Below are positions 16,972 through 24,874 of a stretch of 64,000 nt of DNA, one piece after another. The notes below the pieces were generated by a model. It did not search any database and was not told the DNA's origin. It worked only from the letters and a program-made list of their open reading frames with translations. The translations under genes were made by a program, and so were the position numbers. The stretch's first letter is position 1. Each line of letters begins with the position of its first letter. Source of the DNA: Anaerolineae bacterium (lineage in GTDB: Bacteria > Chloroflexota > Anaerolineae > Aggregatilineales > UBA2796); NCBI GenBank assembly GCA_019637555.1, contig JAHBVK010000013.1, positions 1-64,000 of the forward strand. The letters are read 5' to 3'.

Positions 16972-17907
16972 TCACGATGACATTTCTTCCAGCGCCCTGA
17001 TCAACTTCAAAAACGTCGCGTTCTGTGGTGTTGGGATGCCGTACTTCTCGCCCAGCGCACAGATCGCACCGCCGAACATTTCGACTTCGGTTTTGCTGCC
17101 CGCTTCGATATCTTGCAACATGGAGGATTTGAACTCAGGTGGCATGGTGGGAATGAAGTTGTTTGCCCACGCAAGCAGCGCATCAGCGTTGCGGATGCCA
17201 ACTTGATGAGCAATAGCTACTACTTCCTGCATCAGTTCTAGCGCGATGGCATAGACACTTTGGCTGCGCTGAAAATCACCGTAAGCGGCGCGTAGAACGG
17301 CGGACACCTGATTGATGCCCACATTGACCACGAACTTGCACCACTGCGAGAACAAGATGTCCTCTGGCACGTCGTAGTCGATGCCTGCGCGGTCAAAAAA
17401 GCGGCGAACGACATCCACGCGCGGCGATTGTGCTGATCCGTTGGCGTCGCCAAAGACGATCCGCCCCACGCCGTCATGAACGATCTCGTTACCGGAGCGG
17501 GTGCTGCCGTGACCAACGAAATAGGCGTGCAGTACTTTATCCCAACCGTAGCGTTCAGCGATCATTTCCTCGCTGGTGATGCCGTTGAGCAGCGAGAGGA
17601 TGATCGTGCCGTCGTACACAAAACCAGCAATCGCGGCGATTGCATCGGACAATGCGTCAGCTTTGGTGGCGATCAGGATGAGATCGGCGGGCTGCTGATG
17701 CTGTGCCGGCAGCACGTAATTGAAATCGTAGTGAACGCCATTGAGCACGATCCCGCGTGACTGATAGCGTTCGAGACGCGAGGCATCGATCAGCACGCGC
17801 AAACAGTCAGAATCATACTGTTGCAGCTTGGCGGCGTAAATGCTCCCAATCGCACCCAAGCCGATGATGACGACGTTGCGAATCTCCTGCACTGAGACAA
17901 TCCTCAT
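16972..17907 (-). CDS. Ketopantoate reductase-family (PanE/ApbA) dehydrogenase
   Basis: 311 residues from the ATG at 17907. The Rossmann loop GLGAIGSIYA is at about residues 16-25, and the C-terminal all-helical domain includes LFSQWCKFVVNVGINQVSAVL with the conserved Lys and Asn. True PanE converts ketopantoate to pantoate with NADPH in pantothenate synthesis; this family has many other members, and no pan gene is adjacent, so the substrate is uncertain. A GTG at 17925 is an alternative start; neither has a strong SD. Confidence 0.8.
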   Translation of the reverse strand: MRIVSVQEIRNVVIIGLGAIGSIYAAKLQQYDSDCLRVLIDASRLERYQSRGIVLNGVHYDFNYVLPAQHQQPADLILIATKADALSDAIAAIAGFVYDGTIILSLLNGITSEEMIAERYGWDKVLHAYFVGHGSTRSGNEIVHDGVGRIVFGDANGSAQSPRVDVVRRFFDRAGIDYDVPEDILFSQWCKFVVNVGINQVSAVLRAAYGDFQRSQSVYAIALELMQEVVAIAHQVGIRNADALLAWANNFIPTMPPEFKSSMLQDIEAGSKTEVEMFGGAICALGEKYGIPTPQNATFLKLIRALEEMSS

Positions 17908-17921
17908 TAGTACCAGTGATA

Positions 17922-17997
17922 CCACTCCGATTGTTTTCTAGAGTGGATTTGTTCTATCCTAGAAGTTAGTCAGAGGAGAGTCAACGACTCTGGAGTC
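17922..17997. promoter_or_regulatory. Candidate XRE operator: CCACTC/GAGTGG and GAGTC/GACTC repeats
   Basis: The region before the XRE gene carries CCACTC (17922-17927) and GAGTGG (17941-17946), and then GAGTC (17978), GACTC (17986) and GAGTC (17993) in alternating orientation, forming two overlapping palindromes right at the SD (GGAG) of the XRE gene. Such dyads are usual for self-regulating HTH repressors. Role inferred. Confidence 0.45.
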
Positions 17998-18004
17998 GAA
18001 TCAG

Positions 18005-18805
18005 ATGGCACGTCGGAAGTCTTCGCTAACAGTTGGCGGCGAGCAATTGAGACTGCTGCGGGAGTCGCGCGGCAAAACACAGCTAACGCTGGAACTGGAT
18101 GCCAGTTTAGGCGTAGGATACTTGCAGCGCCTTGAATCGGGCAAAGTACAGCAGCCGGAACGCGATACGCTGGAACGGATTTTGACGGCGTTGGCGGTCA
18201 ACTTTGCCGAGCGCCGCGAGGTGATGCAGCAGTTCGGCTATGCTGTGCCGCTTACGATCCCCGATGCCGCCGAGATTCAGTGGGCGATCAGTGTGTTTCA
18301 GGGTGAGATGGCGAACATCACGGTTCCTGCTTATGTGCTTGACTGTTCGCATCGACTGCTGACGTGGAATCCGCTTGCCGACAAGTTGTACGGATTGGGA
18401 CGATTCACGATGGGAGAAGATCGCCCTGATTATTTGTTGATGCCGCGCCTGATCTTTGATCCGCGTCTGAAAGTTAGTCCCTGTATTGTGAATGGCGAGG
18501 AGTTCTATCCGTCGCAGATTCGTGTATTGAAGTACGAGCGGCTGCGCTGTGGCGTTGACTCGTGGTACGACGGATTTATTGAGGAGATGCGTCACTACGG
18601 AGATTTTGATCGCTATTGGTCGCGGTACGGACGTGAGCAAAGCCAGTTCACGATGCGTCCGCTGAGTCCTTTCAAGCTCGATTTGGGTGGCAGCAGATTG
18701 GCACAGTTCAGGATCATCTCTGAGTCGTTTGTGCAGGATCAACGTTTTCGGGTGATCTACTGCCTGCCCGCAGACGCGGAGACGATCCGCTGGTGTGAGG
18801 GGTAA
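18005..18805 (+). CDS. XRE-family regulator with MmyB-like ligand-binding domain
   Basis: 266 residues. Residues about 12-70 form an HTH_XRE domain (EQLRLLRESRGKTQLTLEL, YLQRLESGKVQQPERDTLERIL). Residues about 95-260 match the MmyB-like PAS-related sensor (VLDCSHRLLTWNPLADKLYG, then ERLRCGVDSWYDGFIEEM). Family members respond to fatty-acid or other hydrophobic ligands and often control a neighbouring reductase gene. The divergent PanE-like gene is the obvious candidate target, and the gap between them holds palindromes. Confidence 0.9.
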   Translation: MARRKSSLTVGGEQLRLLRESRGKTQLTLELDASLGVGYLQRLESGKVQQPERDTLERILTALAVNFAERREVMQQFGYAVPLTIPDAAEIQWAISVFQGEMANITVPAYVLDCSHRLLTWNPLADKLYGLGRFTMGEDRPDYLLMPRLIFDPRLKVSPCIVNGEEFYPSQIRVLKYERLRCGVDSWYDGFIEEMRHYGDFDRYWSRYGREQSQFTMRPLSPFKLDLGGSRLAQFRIISESFVQDQRFRVIYCLPADAETIRWCEG

Positions 18806-18814
18806 GTTGCAGAG

Positions 18815-19429
18815 CTATTTACCCTGTGTTCGGAGGTAATGCCTTCGTGCTTTTGCCCGATTGCCGCAAGTGTTCATGTCGCACCAGCGGCGTTTGTGAC
18901 CACGCCCTACATCTAAGAACAGCCAGTCACACCCGTCACATTTGCGTACATACTTGAGTTTATCCGACCTCAACAGGTCCTGTGCTGCCCAAACCACTCG
19001 CCAGATAATATATTCCAAACTGTCCGCACTGTTAGTCCACGCCCAATTGAAGCCATCCTCTGAAAGCACGAGCCGCATATGCGACATTGTCTCTGTGAGC
19101 GCCACATTCAAAGTCTCCAGATTGTCGATGTTAGGCGGCTGGTCAAGAGCAGCATCTAGCAGCGTGTGGTAGATAGCTTCCCGCAAAACAACCGCCTTCT
19201 GATGAAGTGCAACCGTTTTTATGGGTTGCTGGCTGGCAACTTCCCACAGTCGCTCTGCTTCCTCTGCATTAAGCAGCTCCACATCTTGACTCCACGACAG
19301 GAGATCGGCATAGCTCTTGAGATGATCTTCGCTTGGGTTCTGGTGATTAGCCGTCGAGTTCACAAAGTCGAGACAAAGATGCTCATGAAGCTGCTTAATC
19401 GTACTGAAATCAAATGCTTGAGTATCCAC
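18815..19429 (-). CDS. CGNR zinc-finger transcription regulator
   Basis: 204 residues. The N-terminal part is the stress-type ABATE domain (LCLDFVNSTANH), and the C-terminal 45 residues are the CGNR zinc finger: CDGC, then WLFLD, RRWCDM and TCGNRAKARRHY. These proteins are presumed DNA-binding regulators. Start is GTG at 19429 with GAGG about 11 bases upstream. A 7-bp inverted repeat spaced by 16 bases lies immediately upstream and could be its own operator. Confidence 0.9.
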   Translation of the reverse strand: MDTQAFDFSTIKQLHEHLCLDFVNSTANHQNPSEDHLKSYADLLSWSQDVELLNAEEAERLWEVASQQPIKTVALHQKAVVLREAIYHTLLDAALDQPPNIDNLETLNVALTETMSHMRLVLSEDGFNWAWTNSADSLEYIIWRVVWAAQDLLRSDKLKYVRKCDGCDWLFLDVGRGHKRRWCDMNTCGNRAKARRHYLRTQGK

Positions 19430-19443
19430 AACGTATTCATCCT

Positions 19444-19473
19444 CTAACCTATTTAACTATGTTGACAGGTTAG
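19444..19473. promoter_or_regulatory. CTAACCT/AGGTTAG dyad, candidate CGNR operator
   Basis: Perfect 7-bp arms separated by 16 bases, between the CGNR start (19429) and the plus-strand promoter. The right arm overlaps the -35 to spacer junction of that promoter. Likely a regulatory dyad; the binding protein is inferred only from position. Confidence 0.4.
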
Positions 19474-19490
19474 GCAATTCAGATTACAAT
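19462..19490 (+). promoter_or_regulatory. Sigma70-type promoter TTGACA-17-TACAAT
   Basis: Perfect -35 (19462-19467), 17-base spacer and 5/6 -10 (19485-19490). It reads away from the CGNR gene towards the small-protein cluster. The predicted start near 19497 would give a leader of about 250 bases before the first small protein. Confidence 0.6.
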
Positions 19491-19565
19491 ATAACCAATA
19501 TACACCGAATAAATGGTTAGGGCAACTACAAAGTATTAGTGTCGTCGCTCCGTTGATATTGGCTC

Positions 19566-19596
19566 TTGACTTAGAGCGCGCTCAAACTCGTAGACT
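19566..19596 (+). promoter_or_regulatory. MerR-type promoter: TTGACT, 19-base spacer with dyad, TAGACT
   Basis: The -35 TTGACT (19566-19571) and -10 TAGACT (19591-19596) are 19 bases apart. The spacer contains the perfect palindrome GAGCGCGCTC (19574-19583), the core of a longer imperfect dyad that covers most of the spacer. Over-long spacing plus a dyad between the hexamers is the hallmark of promoters activated by MerR-family proteins. No MerR gene is present in the window. Confidence 0.6.
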
Positions 19597-19749
19597 GTGC
19601 TTGGGTGTAATGAACTAGGGAAAGTAGGAATACTGATTTATCGAGATCTCTTGACTCTCACATAACCTGAGGATTGATGATTAGATTTGCCCTGTCCTCC
19701 TATCAGGCAGGAACCCATCAAGACTAGAAATGAACGGAGAAGTGCCAGT

Positions 19750-19980
19750 ATGGATGCCTACTTGAATAGTCTAGCCTACAAATTTCTCGCAGAGATGCCG
19801 GATGAAGTAGAAACCGAACAAGATCGCGAGCCTAAATTGGAATGGCATACGGGTCTACGTAACCGGATGGGCGACCTATTGGTGACGCTCGGGCAGAAGC
19901 TGCAGGCGAGCGGGTTGAACACACAAGTGAGATTCGAGGACAGCAACTATCTAGCACTAGAGGACGATGCCTGCATATAG
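19750..19980 (+). CDS. Small protein, first of three tandem paralogs (76 residues)
   Basis: No recognised family. The protein has an acidic middle (EMPDEVETEQDRE) and a C-terminal helix GDLLVTLGQKLQASG. The same pattern, L-x-x-L-G-x-x-L-V-x-x-G-x-x-M/L-Q-S, recurs in the next two small proteins. The helix is amphipathic with glycines spaced seven apart, suggestive of membrane-surface binding or helix pairing. ATG at 19750 is chosen because GGAG lies upstream and because the length then equals the third paralog (76). Function unknown. Confidence 0.6.
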   Translation: MDAYLNSLAYKFLAEMPDEVETEQDREPKLEWHTGLRNRMGDLLVTLGQKLQASGLNTQVRFEDSNYLALEDDACI

Positions 19981-20002
19981 CACTAGGCAGCCGCAATAAA
20001 GT

Positions 20003-20024
20003 GAATCGGGACAAATTCCGATTC
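20003..20024 (+). promoter_or_regulatory. Hairpin upstream of the second small protein
   Basis: GAATCGG and CCGATTC arms with an 8-base loop lie just before the SD (AAGGAG, 20031-20036) of the second small-protein gene. It may be an mRNA processing or stability hairpin between the first and second cistron. Confidence 0.35.
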
Positions 20025-20041
20025 GAGGCTAAGGAGAGACC

Positions 20042-20302
20042 ATGATTTATCTAGATCCTACAATCGAGAAACAAGCCTATGAAGAACGCAGACATTGGCT
20101 GCATAGTCTCTATAGAACTCAGGTAAATTCCAAGCAGTCTATACCTATCCAGGTGTCACGCGTGGCGACCCGATTGCTCGCGGTTCTGGGAAGTGAATTG
20201 GTTAGCTTAGGAGAGCGTATGCAGTCCAGCAATCATATCACTACTCCTGCGGCAATCCTATCCGAGGGCGAAGCGGTTGAGTGCTGGGAGGCACCGATTT
20301 GA
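20042..20302 (+). CDS. Small protein, second tandem paralog (86 residues)
   Basis: Strong SD AAGGAG 5 bases before the ATG. The N-terminal half is charged (EKQAYEERRHWLHSLYR); the C-terminal half carries RVATRLLAVLGSELVSLGERMQSS, the conserved helix of this family. Proteins of this shape (charged N-terminus, then a basic amphipathic helix with LGxxLVxxGxxMQ) are small and common in this kind of genome, but I know of no assigned function. Confidence 0.65.
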   Translation: MIYLDPTIEKQAYEERRHWLHSLYRTQVNSKQSIPIQVSRVATRLLAVLGSELVSLGERMQSSNHITTPAAILSEGEAVECWEAPI

Positions 20303-20428
20303 TAAGCAATCTATTCCCGCTCAATTACCAACACCGAAGCTGCGGGCACCTACTTCACACACTAAGCCGCTAATACCACTTTCGCCCAACCTATGATGAG
20401 ATAATCCCGGTCTTATGGAGGAATGCTC

Positions 20429-20659
20429 ATGCTCAATCAAGATCACATACTCCACACTATGCTCATGGAGCACGAACACGAGGAGCGCGTGCGGGGGTGG
20501 CTAAGGCTCAATCAAAATCCGACGACAGTCGGACAATCGAAGCATAGAGCTTGGTCGGTAGACCGCGTGCTTGCCGCCCTAGGTAGATTACTCGTGACAA
20601 TAGGGCAACAGATGCAGTCCCGTTATGACAGTTCTACTTCTGCTCCTCTAATGGAATAG
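20429..20659 (+). CDS. Small protein, third tandem paralog (76 residues)
   Basis: Start taken at the second ATG (20429): GGAGG at 20417-20421 is 7 bases away from it but only 1 base from the first ATG (20423). The protein has a His/Glu-rich start (MEHEHEERVRGWLRL) and the family helix VDRVLAALGRLLVTIGQQMQSR. A terminator follows at 20701, closing the transcription unit. Confidence 0.65.
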   Translation: MLNQDHILHTMLMEHEHEERVRGWLRLNQNPTTVGQSKHRAWSVDRVLAALGRLLVTIGQQMQSRYDSSTSAPLME

Positions 20660-20700
20660 ATGTATTCCACTAACACTACCGTTACCTCAAATTTCGTTCT

Positions 20701-20743
20701 GGGCAGACGCGAAGCATACAGAGTAGTCGTCTGCCCTTATTTT
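20701..20743 (+). terminator. Rho-independent terminator after the small-protein cluster
   Basis: Nine-base arms GGGCAGACG (20701-20709) and CGTCTGCCC (20728-20736), followed by TTATTTTG. It closes the plus-strand unit of three small proteins. Confidence 0.75.
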
Positions 20744-20820
20744 GCTTCGTTCAGATATTTGTCGATTACTGCCTGCCCACCGATGCAGAGACTATTAGGT
20801 GGTGTGGGGAGAGAATGAAC

Positions 20821-20847
20821 AAAAATGGGGCGCATCGCTGCACCCCA
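20821..20847 (-). terminator. Rho-independent terminator of the heterodimeric ABC exporter operon
   Basis: On the minus strand: TGGGGTGCA, a GCGA loop, TGCGCCCCA, then TTTTT. The stem has one mismatch. It lies about 30 bases past the stop of the second exporter gene. Confidence 0.75.
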
Positions 20848-20879
20848 CTCGTTACTCATTACTCATTACTTGATGCCGC

Positions 20880-22721
20880 TTACTTCGCGTACATCGGCTC
20901 GGATTCGCTCTCGCCAGTAGCGGCGCTGAGACCATACTCAACCGCGCGTTCCTGACGGAACTGCTTGGTGTACAGGCGATAGTAGTGACCGCGCTGACGC
21001 ATCAACTCGGCGTGCGATCCCATCTCCGAGATGCGACCATCTTCGATTACGAGGATGCGATCCGCACGCTTGATGGTGCTCAGACGGTGGGCGATAATGA
21101 AGCTAGTGCGATCCTTCATCAGCGATTCCATGCCGCGTTGGATCAGGGCTTCAGTCAGTGTGTCCACTGAACTGGTCGCCTCGTCCATGATGAAGATATC
21201 CGGCTTCGCCAGCACCGCGCGCGCCAAGCTGATCAACTGCTTCTGACCTACGGAGAGCAGCACGCCGCCTTCACCAACCTCAGTGTCGTAGCCCTTGTCC
21301 AGTCCGCTGATGAAAGCATCCGCGCCTGCCAACTTTGCCGCCGCGACGATCTCCTCGTCAGTAGCGTCAAGACGTCCGTAGCGAATGTTTTCCTTCGCCG
21401 TGCCGCTGAACAGGCGTGGTGTCTGCAAGACCATGCCGATCCGCGATTGGATCGACTCCAGTTCTAGTTCAGTGTAGTCGCGTCCATTCAAGCGGATCAC
21501 GCCCTGCTTCGGTTCATAGAAGCGGCAAAGTAGATTGACGATGGTTGACTTGCCAGCACCCGTTGGTCCGACAAGCGCAATCGTCTCGCCGCGCTGCACC
21601 TTGAGCGTGAAGTCGCGCAGAACAGGCTTATCAGCGCTGTAGTAGAAGTCCACGTGGTCGAACTCGATCTCACCTGCGATAGTGTCAACTTTCGCAGCGT
21701 TTGGACGATCCTTGACTTCCGGTTCGGCATCGATCAGCGAGAAAACGCGCTCCGCCGAAGCGATTGAACGCTGCATTTCGGCGTAAACACGGCTCAGGTC
21801 GAGGATGGGCCACATCATGAAGGTGATGTAACCGATGAACGCCTGAATACCACCCACACTCATCTCGCCAAGCTGCACGCGGCTGCCGCCGTAGCTGACG
21901 ACCACACCAACCGCCAGCGCACTGATCACCTGCACGCAGGGCATAAACGCGGCTGAGAGCCACGCTGCCTTGAAGGAAGCACGATACATATGGTCGGTTT
22001 TTTGCGCGAATTCCGCCAGATTTGCATTTTCGCGGCGCAACGCCTTGACCACGCGCACACCGTTGATGTTCTCGGCATACGAGCCAGTGATCTGACTGTT
22101 GATCTTGCGTACCTGACGATACTCGACAAGGATACGGTTCTTGAACCAGACTGCTACCACCAGCAGCACGGGCAGCGTGAACGCTACCAACAGCGCCAGA
22201 TGCCAGTTGATCGTGCTCATGAAGATCAGCGCGGTGATCATGTTGACAACCGCCCATACGATGTCCAAGAAGCCCCACGATATCAATTCGGAGATGCGCT
22301 CCGAGTCAGAGTTGACGCGGGAGATGATCCAGCCGATGGGTGTGCGATCAAAGTATGACAGTGACAATCGCTGCAAGTGGTTAAACATGCGCTTGCGTAG
22401 ATCGAATTGCACGCGCTCGCCCAGCAGTCCGCACAGGTAGATGAAGGTGAAGACCAAGAACACCTGCGAGAATGCCAGCGTGCCGTACAAGGTCACCAAC
22501 TGCACCAGCCGATTGCTGTTCGAGGGCACAATCGCCTCATCCACGATGGTCTTCGCGATATAGGTGAAAACCGACTCGAAGGTCGAGACGAGGATGATCG
22601 CACCGATGAAACCGGCGACAAATTTCCAGTGAGGTCTCAGCGTAGTGATGATACGGCGCAAGGTCTTGCCCGTAAACTGCGTCTGAAACTCCTCTTCCTC
22701 AAAACTATGATAATCCGACAC
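20880..22721 (-). CDS. ABC exporter subunit with fused permease and ATPase (second of pair)
   Basis: 613 residues from the GTG at 22721, preceded by AAGGAG at 7 bases. Six membrane segments (about 40-330) precede the nucleotide-binding domain. Walker A is GPTGAGKST and Walker B ends IFIMDEATSSVD with the catalytic Glu, but the signature is LSVGQ instead of LSGGQ. The partner gene has the opposite defect (Asp in place of the Glu). Together they match heterodimeric exporters of the TM287/288 or BmrCD kind, with one degenerate and one working ATP site. Substrate unknown, possibly drugs or lipids. Overlaps the upstream gene by 17 bases. Confidence 0.9.
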   Translation of the reverse strand: MSDYHSFEEEEFQTQFTGKTLRRIITTLRPHWKFVAGFIGAIILVSTFESVFTYIAKTIVDEAIVPSNSNRLVQLVTLYGTLAFSQVFLVFTFIYLCGLLGERVQFDLRKRMFNHLQRLSLSYFDRTPIGWIISRVNSDSERISELISWGFLDIVWAVVNMITALIFMSTINWHLALLVAFTLPVLLVVAVWFKNRILVEYRQVRKINSQITGSYAENINGVRVVKALRRENANLAEFAQKTDHMYRASFKAAWLSAAFMPCVQVISALAVGVVVSYGGSRVQLGEMSVGGIQAFIGYITFMMWPILDLSRVYAEMQRSIASAERVFSLIDAEPEVKDRPNAAKVDTIAGEIEFDHVDFYYSADKPVLRDFTLKVQRGETIALVGPTGAGKSTIVNLLCRFYEPKQGVIRLNGRDYTELELESIQSRIGMVLQTPRLFSGTAKENIRYGRLDATDEEIVAAAKLAGADAFISGLDKGYDTEVGEGGVLLSVGQKQLISLARAVLAKPDIFIMDEATSSVDTLTEALIQRGMESLMKDRTSFIIAHRLSTIKRADRILVIEDGRISEMGSHAELMRQRGHYYRLYTKQFRQERAVEYGLSAATGESESEPMYAK

Positions 22722-24543
22722 TGGCGATCTCCTTTTCGAGTTCGTCCTCAATGCGCGATTGTAAGTCGTAGATTTGTTTGTAGATGCCGCCTTCTTGCAG
22801 CACCAACTCGTCATGTGTACCCATCTGTACGATCTTGCCTTGATCCATGACGAGGATCAGGTCCGCGATCATTACGCTCTGGATACGATGCGCAATGATG
22901 AAGGTGGTGCGATCTTGCATCAGATTCCTGAGTGCCTCTCTGATCTCGCCTTCCGTTTCAGGGTCAACAGAGCTAGTCGCATCATCAAGGATCAGGATGC
23001 GCGGGTTCTTGAGCAGAGTACGCGCGAGTGCCGTACGCTGCTTTTGACCACCTGAAAGCGTAACGCCTTTCTCGCCCACGATGGTATTGTAGCCGTCCGG
23101 GAAGCTGAGGATCACCTCATGCAGCGCGGCTGCTTTGGCGGCGGCATACACTTCATCATCGCTGACCTCACGTCCGACTCCATAGGTGATGTTCTCCCTG
23201 ATTGAGCGCGAGAACAGGAACGGCTCCTGCTCCACGATACCGATCTGACCACGCAAGAAAGAGCGTGAGTAGTCCTTCAGATCGACACCATCCAGCGTTA
23301 ACCTTCCACCTGTATAGTCATAGAAACGGGGCAGCATGTTGACCAGTGTGGTCTTGCCGGACCCTGTTGATCCTAGCAGCGCTACAACTTTCCCCGGTTC
23401 TACACTGAAGCTGATGTCCTCCAGCACATTCTTGTCGCCGTCATAGCTGAAAGCGACGTTCTTGAACTCCACTGCTCCTTGCACATTGCCTTTCGGCTGG
23501 AACACTGCATCTTCCAGCGGCTCGCGCTCGTAGGCGAAAATCTCCGCCAGACGGGTGTAGGAGACCAAACCAGTCGAAGCCTGCACGATCAAACGACCCA
23601 AGTTGCGGATGGGCCAAACGATCTGCGTGACTAAACCAATGAAGGCAAGGTAAGTGCCTACCGAAATCTGACCGTTGATCGCCATCGTTGCGCCGACGAC
23701 CATGCAGGTGATCATCTGCGACCATGCCAGTACGTCAGAGGAGGGCCAGAACAGGGCGTGCTGCAACAACAGGGTGCGTCCACGCTTGAACTTTTCCTTA
23801 TTCTCCTTGTCGTATCGGGCGATCTCGTAATCTTGCCGCGCGAATGCCTTGACCACACGCACGCCGGAGAGGTTCTCCTGCAACATGCCGTAAAGCACTT
23901 CGTCCTGTTCTTGAAAGAGCGCGTACTTCTTCTCGATGCGACTGAAGAAGTAGATAGCGATCATAATCAGGAAAGGCACGGAGACCAGCGAAAGTAAACC
24001 GAGTCCCACGTGCAAGAACATTAGCGTGATTACGTTGACGATGAAGGGCAATAAGATGCGCCCGACGCCAATGATCTCTTCGGAGAAGAAGCGACGCACC
24101 GCATCGACATCCGAGGAAGCACGCTGAATCAGGTCACCTGTTTTGTTCTTGTCGTAGAAGGTGAAGTTCAGTCGTTGCAAATGATCGAATAGGAAGTTGC
24201 GCACTCGGCGCGTGATCCGCTCGGCGCTACGAGCAACGATAGTACCGGCAAAGAAGGAGGAACTACCTTCGATCAGCGCCAACCCAACGAAGCCTGCGCC
24301 TGCTAACAGTAAGGTGTTAATCTCGAACGTGCCTGCGCCGAGAATGCCATCAACTGTGTGAGCCAACAATAAATATGTCAGCATCTTTGCGACGGCGGCA
24401 ATAGAGACAAAGAATAGCGACAGTCCAAAGAACCAGCGATAGCCAGTAGCAAGTTTCCACATGCCACGCATTCGCTTGTCGGACACGGCTTGTCTCAAGT
24501 CGAACGAGTCCGCATGGCTCGTTGACATGACAGTAGATGCCAT
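22705..24543 (-). CDS. ABC exporter subunit with fused permease and ATPase (first of pair)
   Basis: 612 residues. Membrane domain at about 30-330, then the ATPase domain with Walker A GSTGSGKTT, signature LSGGQ and Walker B ILILDDATSSVD. The residue after the Walker B Asp is Asp rather than the catalytic Glu, so this subunit contributes the degenerate ATP site. SD GGAG lies about 10 bases from the ATG. It is preceded by a leader of about 300 bases with several hairpins. Confidence 0.9.
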   Translation of the reverse strand: MASTVMSTSHADSFDLRQAVSDKRMRGMWKLATGYRWFFGLSLFFVSIAAVAKMLTYLLLAHTVDGILGAGTFEINTLLLAGAGFVGLALIEGSSSFFAGTIVARSAERITRRVRNFLFDHLQRLNFTFYDKNKTGDLIQRASSDVDAVRRFFSEEIIGVGRILLPFIVNVITLMFLHVGLGLLSLVSVPFLIMIAIYFFSRIEKKYALFQEQDEVLYGMLQENLSGVRVVKAFARQDYEIARYDKENKEKFKRGRTLLLQHALFWPSSDVLAWSQMITCMVVGATMAINGQISVGTYLAFIGLVTQIVWPIRNLGRLIVQASTGLVSYTRLAEIFAYEREPLEDAVFQPKGNVQGAVEFKNVAFSYDGDKNVLEDISFSVEPGKVVALLGSTGSGKTTLVNMLPRFYDYTGGRLTLDGVDLKDYSRSFLRGQIGIVEQEPFLFSRSIRENITYGVGREVSDDEVYAAAKAAALHEVILSFPDGYNTIVGEKGVTLSGGQKQRTALARTLLKNPRILILDDATSSVDPETEGEIREALRNLMQDRTTFIIAHRIQSVMIADLILVMDQGKIVQMGTHDELVLQEGGIYKQIYDLQSRIEDELEKEIASVGLS

Positions 24544-24704
24544 GAGAGAAATGCTCCAAATTGTTCAGGTAGAGAGAATAGTGCTAATTAGGCGTGCCAA
24601 AACGAACGTGCTTTGATCTGAGTGTACATAGACTGAGAAATAATCTCATCGGGGAAAGGACCAGCCTCTCCCTGTACCAACGTACAGCTAGATGCAGTAC
24701 ACAA

Positions 24705-24815
24705 TAGCGCAGCCGCCGCTGGGTGGTGCACGCGCCGAAGCGTGAGGGCTGACTACGAACTAGTGTAGTCGAGTGTGGATCGCTTTGCCGGACATCCGGA
24801 CCGCCTTATCTGTGA
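24705..24815 (-). promoter_or_regulatory. Structured leader RNA of the ABC exporter operon (candidate)
   Basis: Read on the minus strand, a chain of inverted repeats occurs here: CCGGA/TCCGG, GACTAC/GTAGTC and CACGC/GCGTG. The region lies between the predicted start near 24840 and the ATG at 24543. It matches no riboswitch class I can name. It could act by attenuation, as leaders of bacterial multidrug ABC genes sometimes do. Confidence 0.4.
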
Positions 24816-24835
24816 AGTAACCTTACCGGGCAATC

Positions 24836-24854
24836 GGTATACCCAAAGTATACC
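24836..24854. promoter_or_regulatory. GGTATAC/GTATACC operator-like palindrome
   Basis: Perfect 7-bp arms with a 5-base spacer. The right arm contains the -10 of the minus-strand promoter. Another GTATAC lies in the -10 of the plus-strand promoter (24884-24889). Confidence 0.5.
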
Positions 24855-24874
24855 AAAAAACATTTACAGGTCAA
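24847..24874 (-). promoter_or_regulatory. Promoter of ABC exporter operon: TTGACC-16-TATACT
   Basis: -35 TTGACC at 24874-24869 and -10 TATACT at 24852-24847 on the minus strand, 16-base spacer. The predicted start is near 24840, giving a leader of about 300 bases. Its -35 abuts the -35 of the opposite promoter. Confidence 0.55.

Larger units (their letters stand above)
19430..19749. other. Regulatory region between CGNR gene and small-protein cluster
   Basis: 320 bases without a convincing gene. It holds the dyad at 19444-19473, a consensus-like promoter at 19462-19490 and a MerR-type promoter at 19566-19596, both reading towards the small proteins. I see no tRNA and no remnant of a MerR coding sequence that I can name. 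Confidence 0.6.

Noticed and set aside
20852..20871. Tandem TTACTCA repeats, as a possible CRISPR or phase-variable tract
   Set aside because: Fewer than three units of seven bases, without spacers or cas genes; it lies between a terminator and a stop codon.
24720..24760. GGGTGGTGCACGCG resembling the T-box antiterminator motif (plus strand)
   Set aside because: The motif does not match GGGTGGTACCGCG exactly, no stem I or terminator pairing is evident, and the downstream gene is a GNAT, not a tRNA-related gene.
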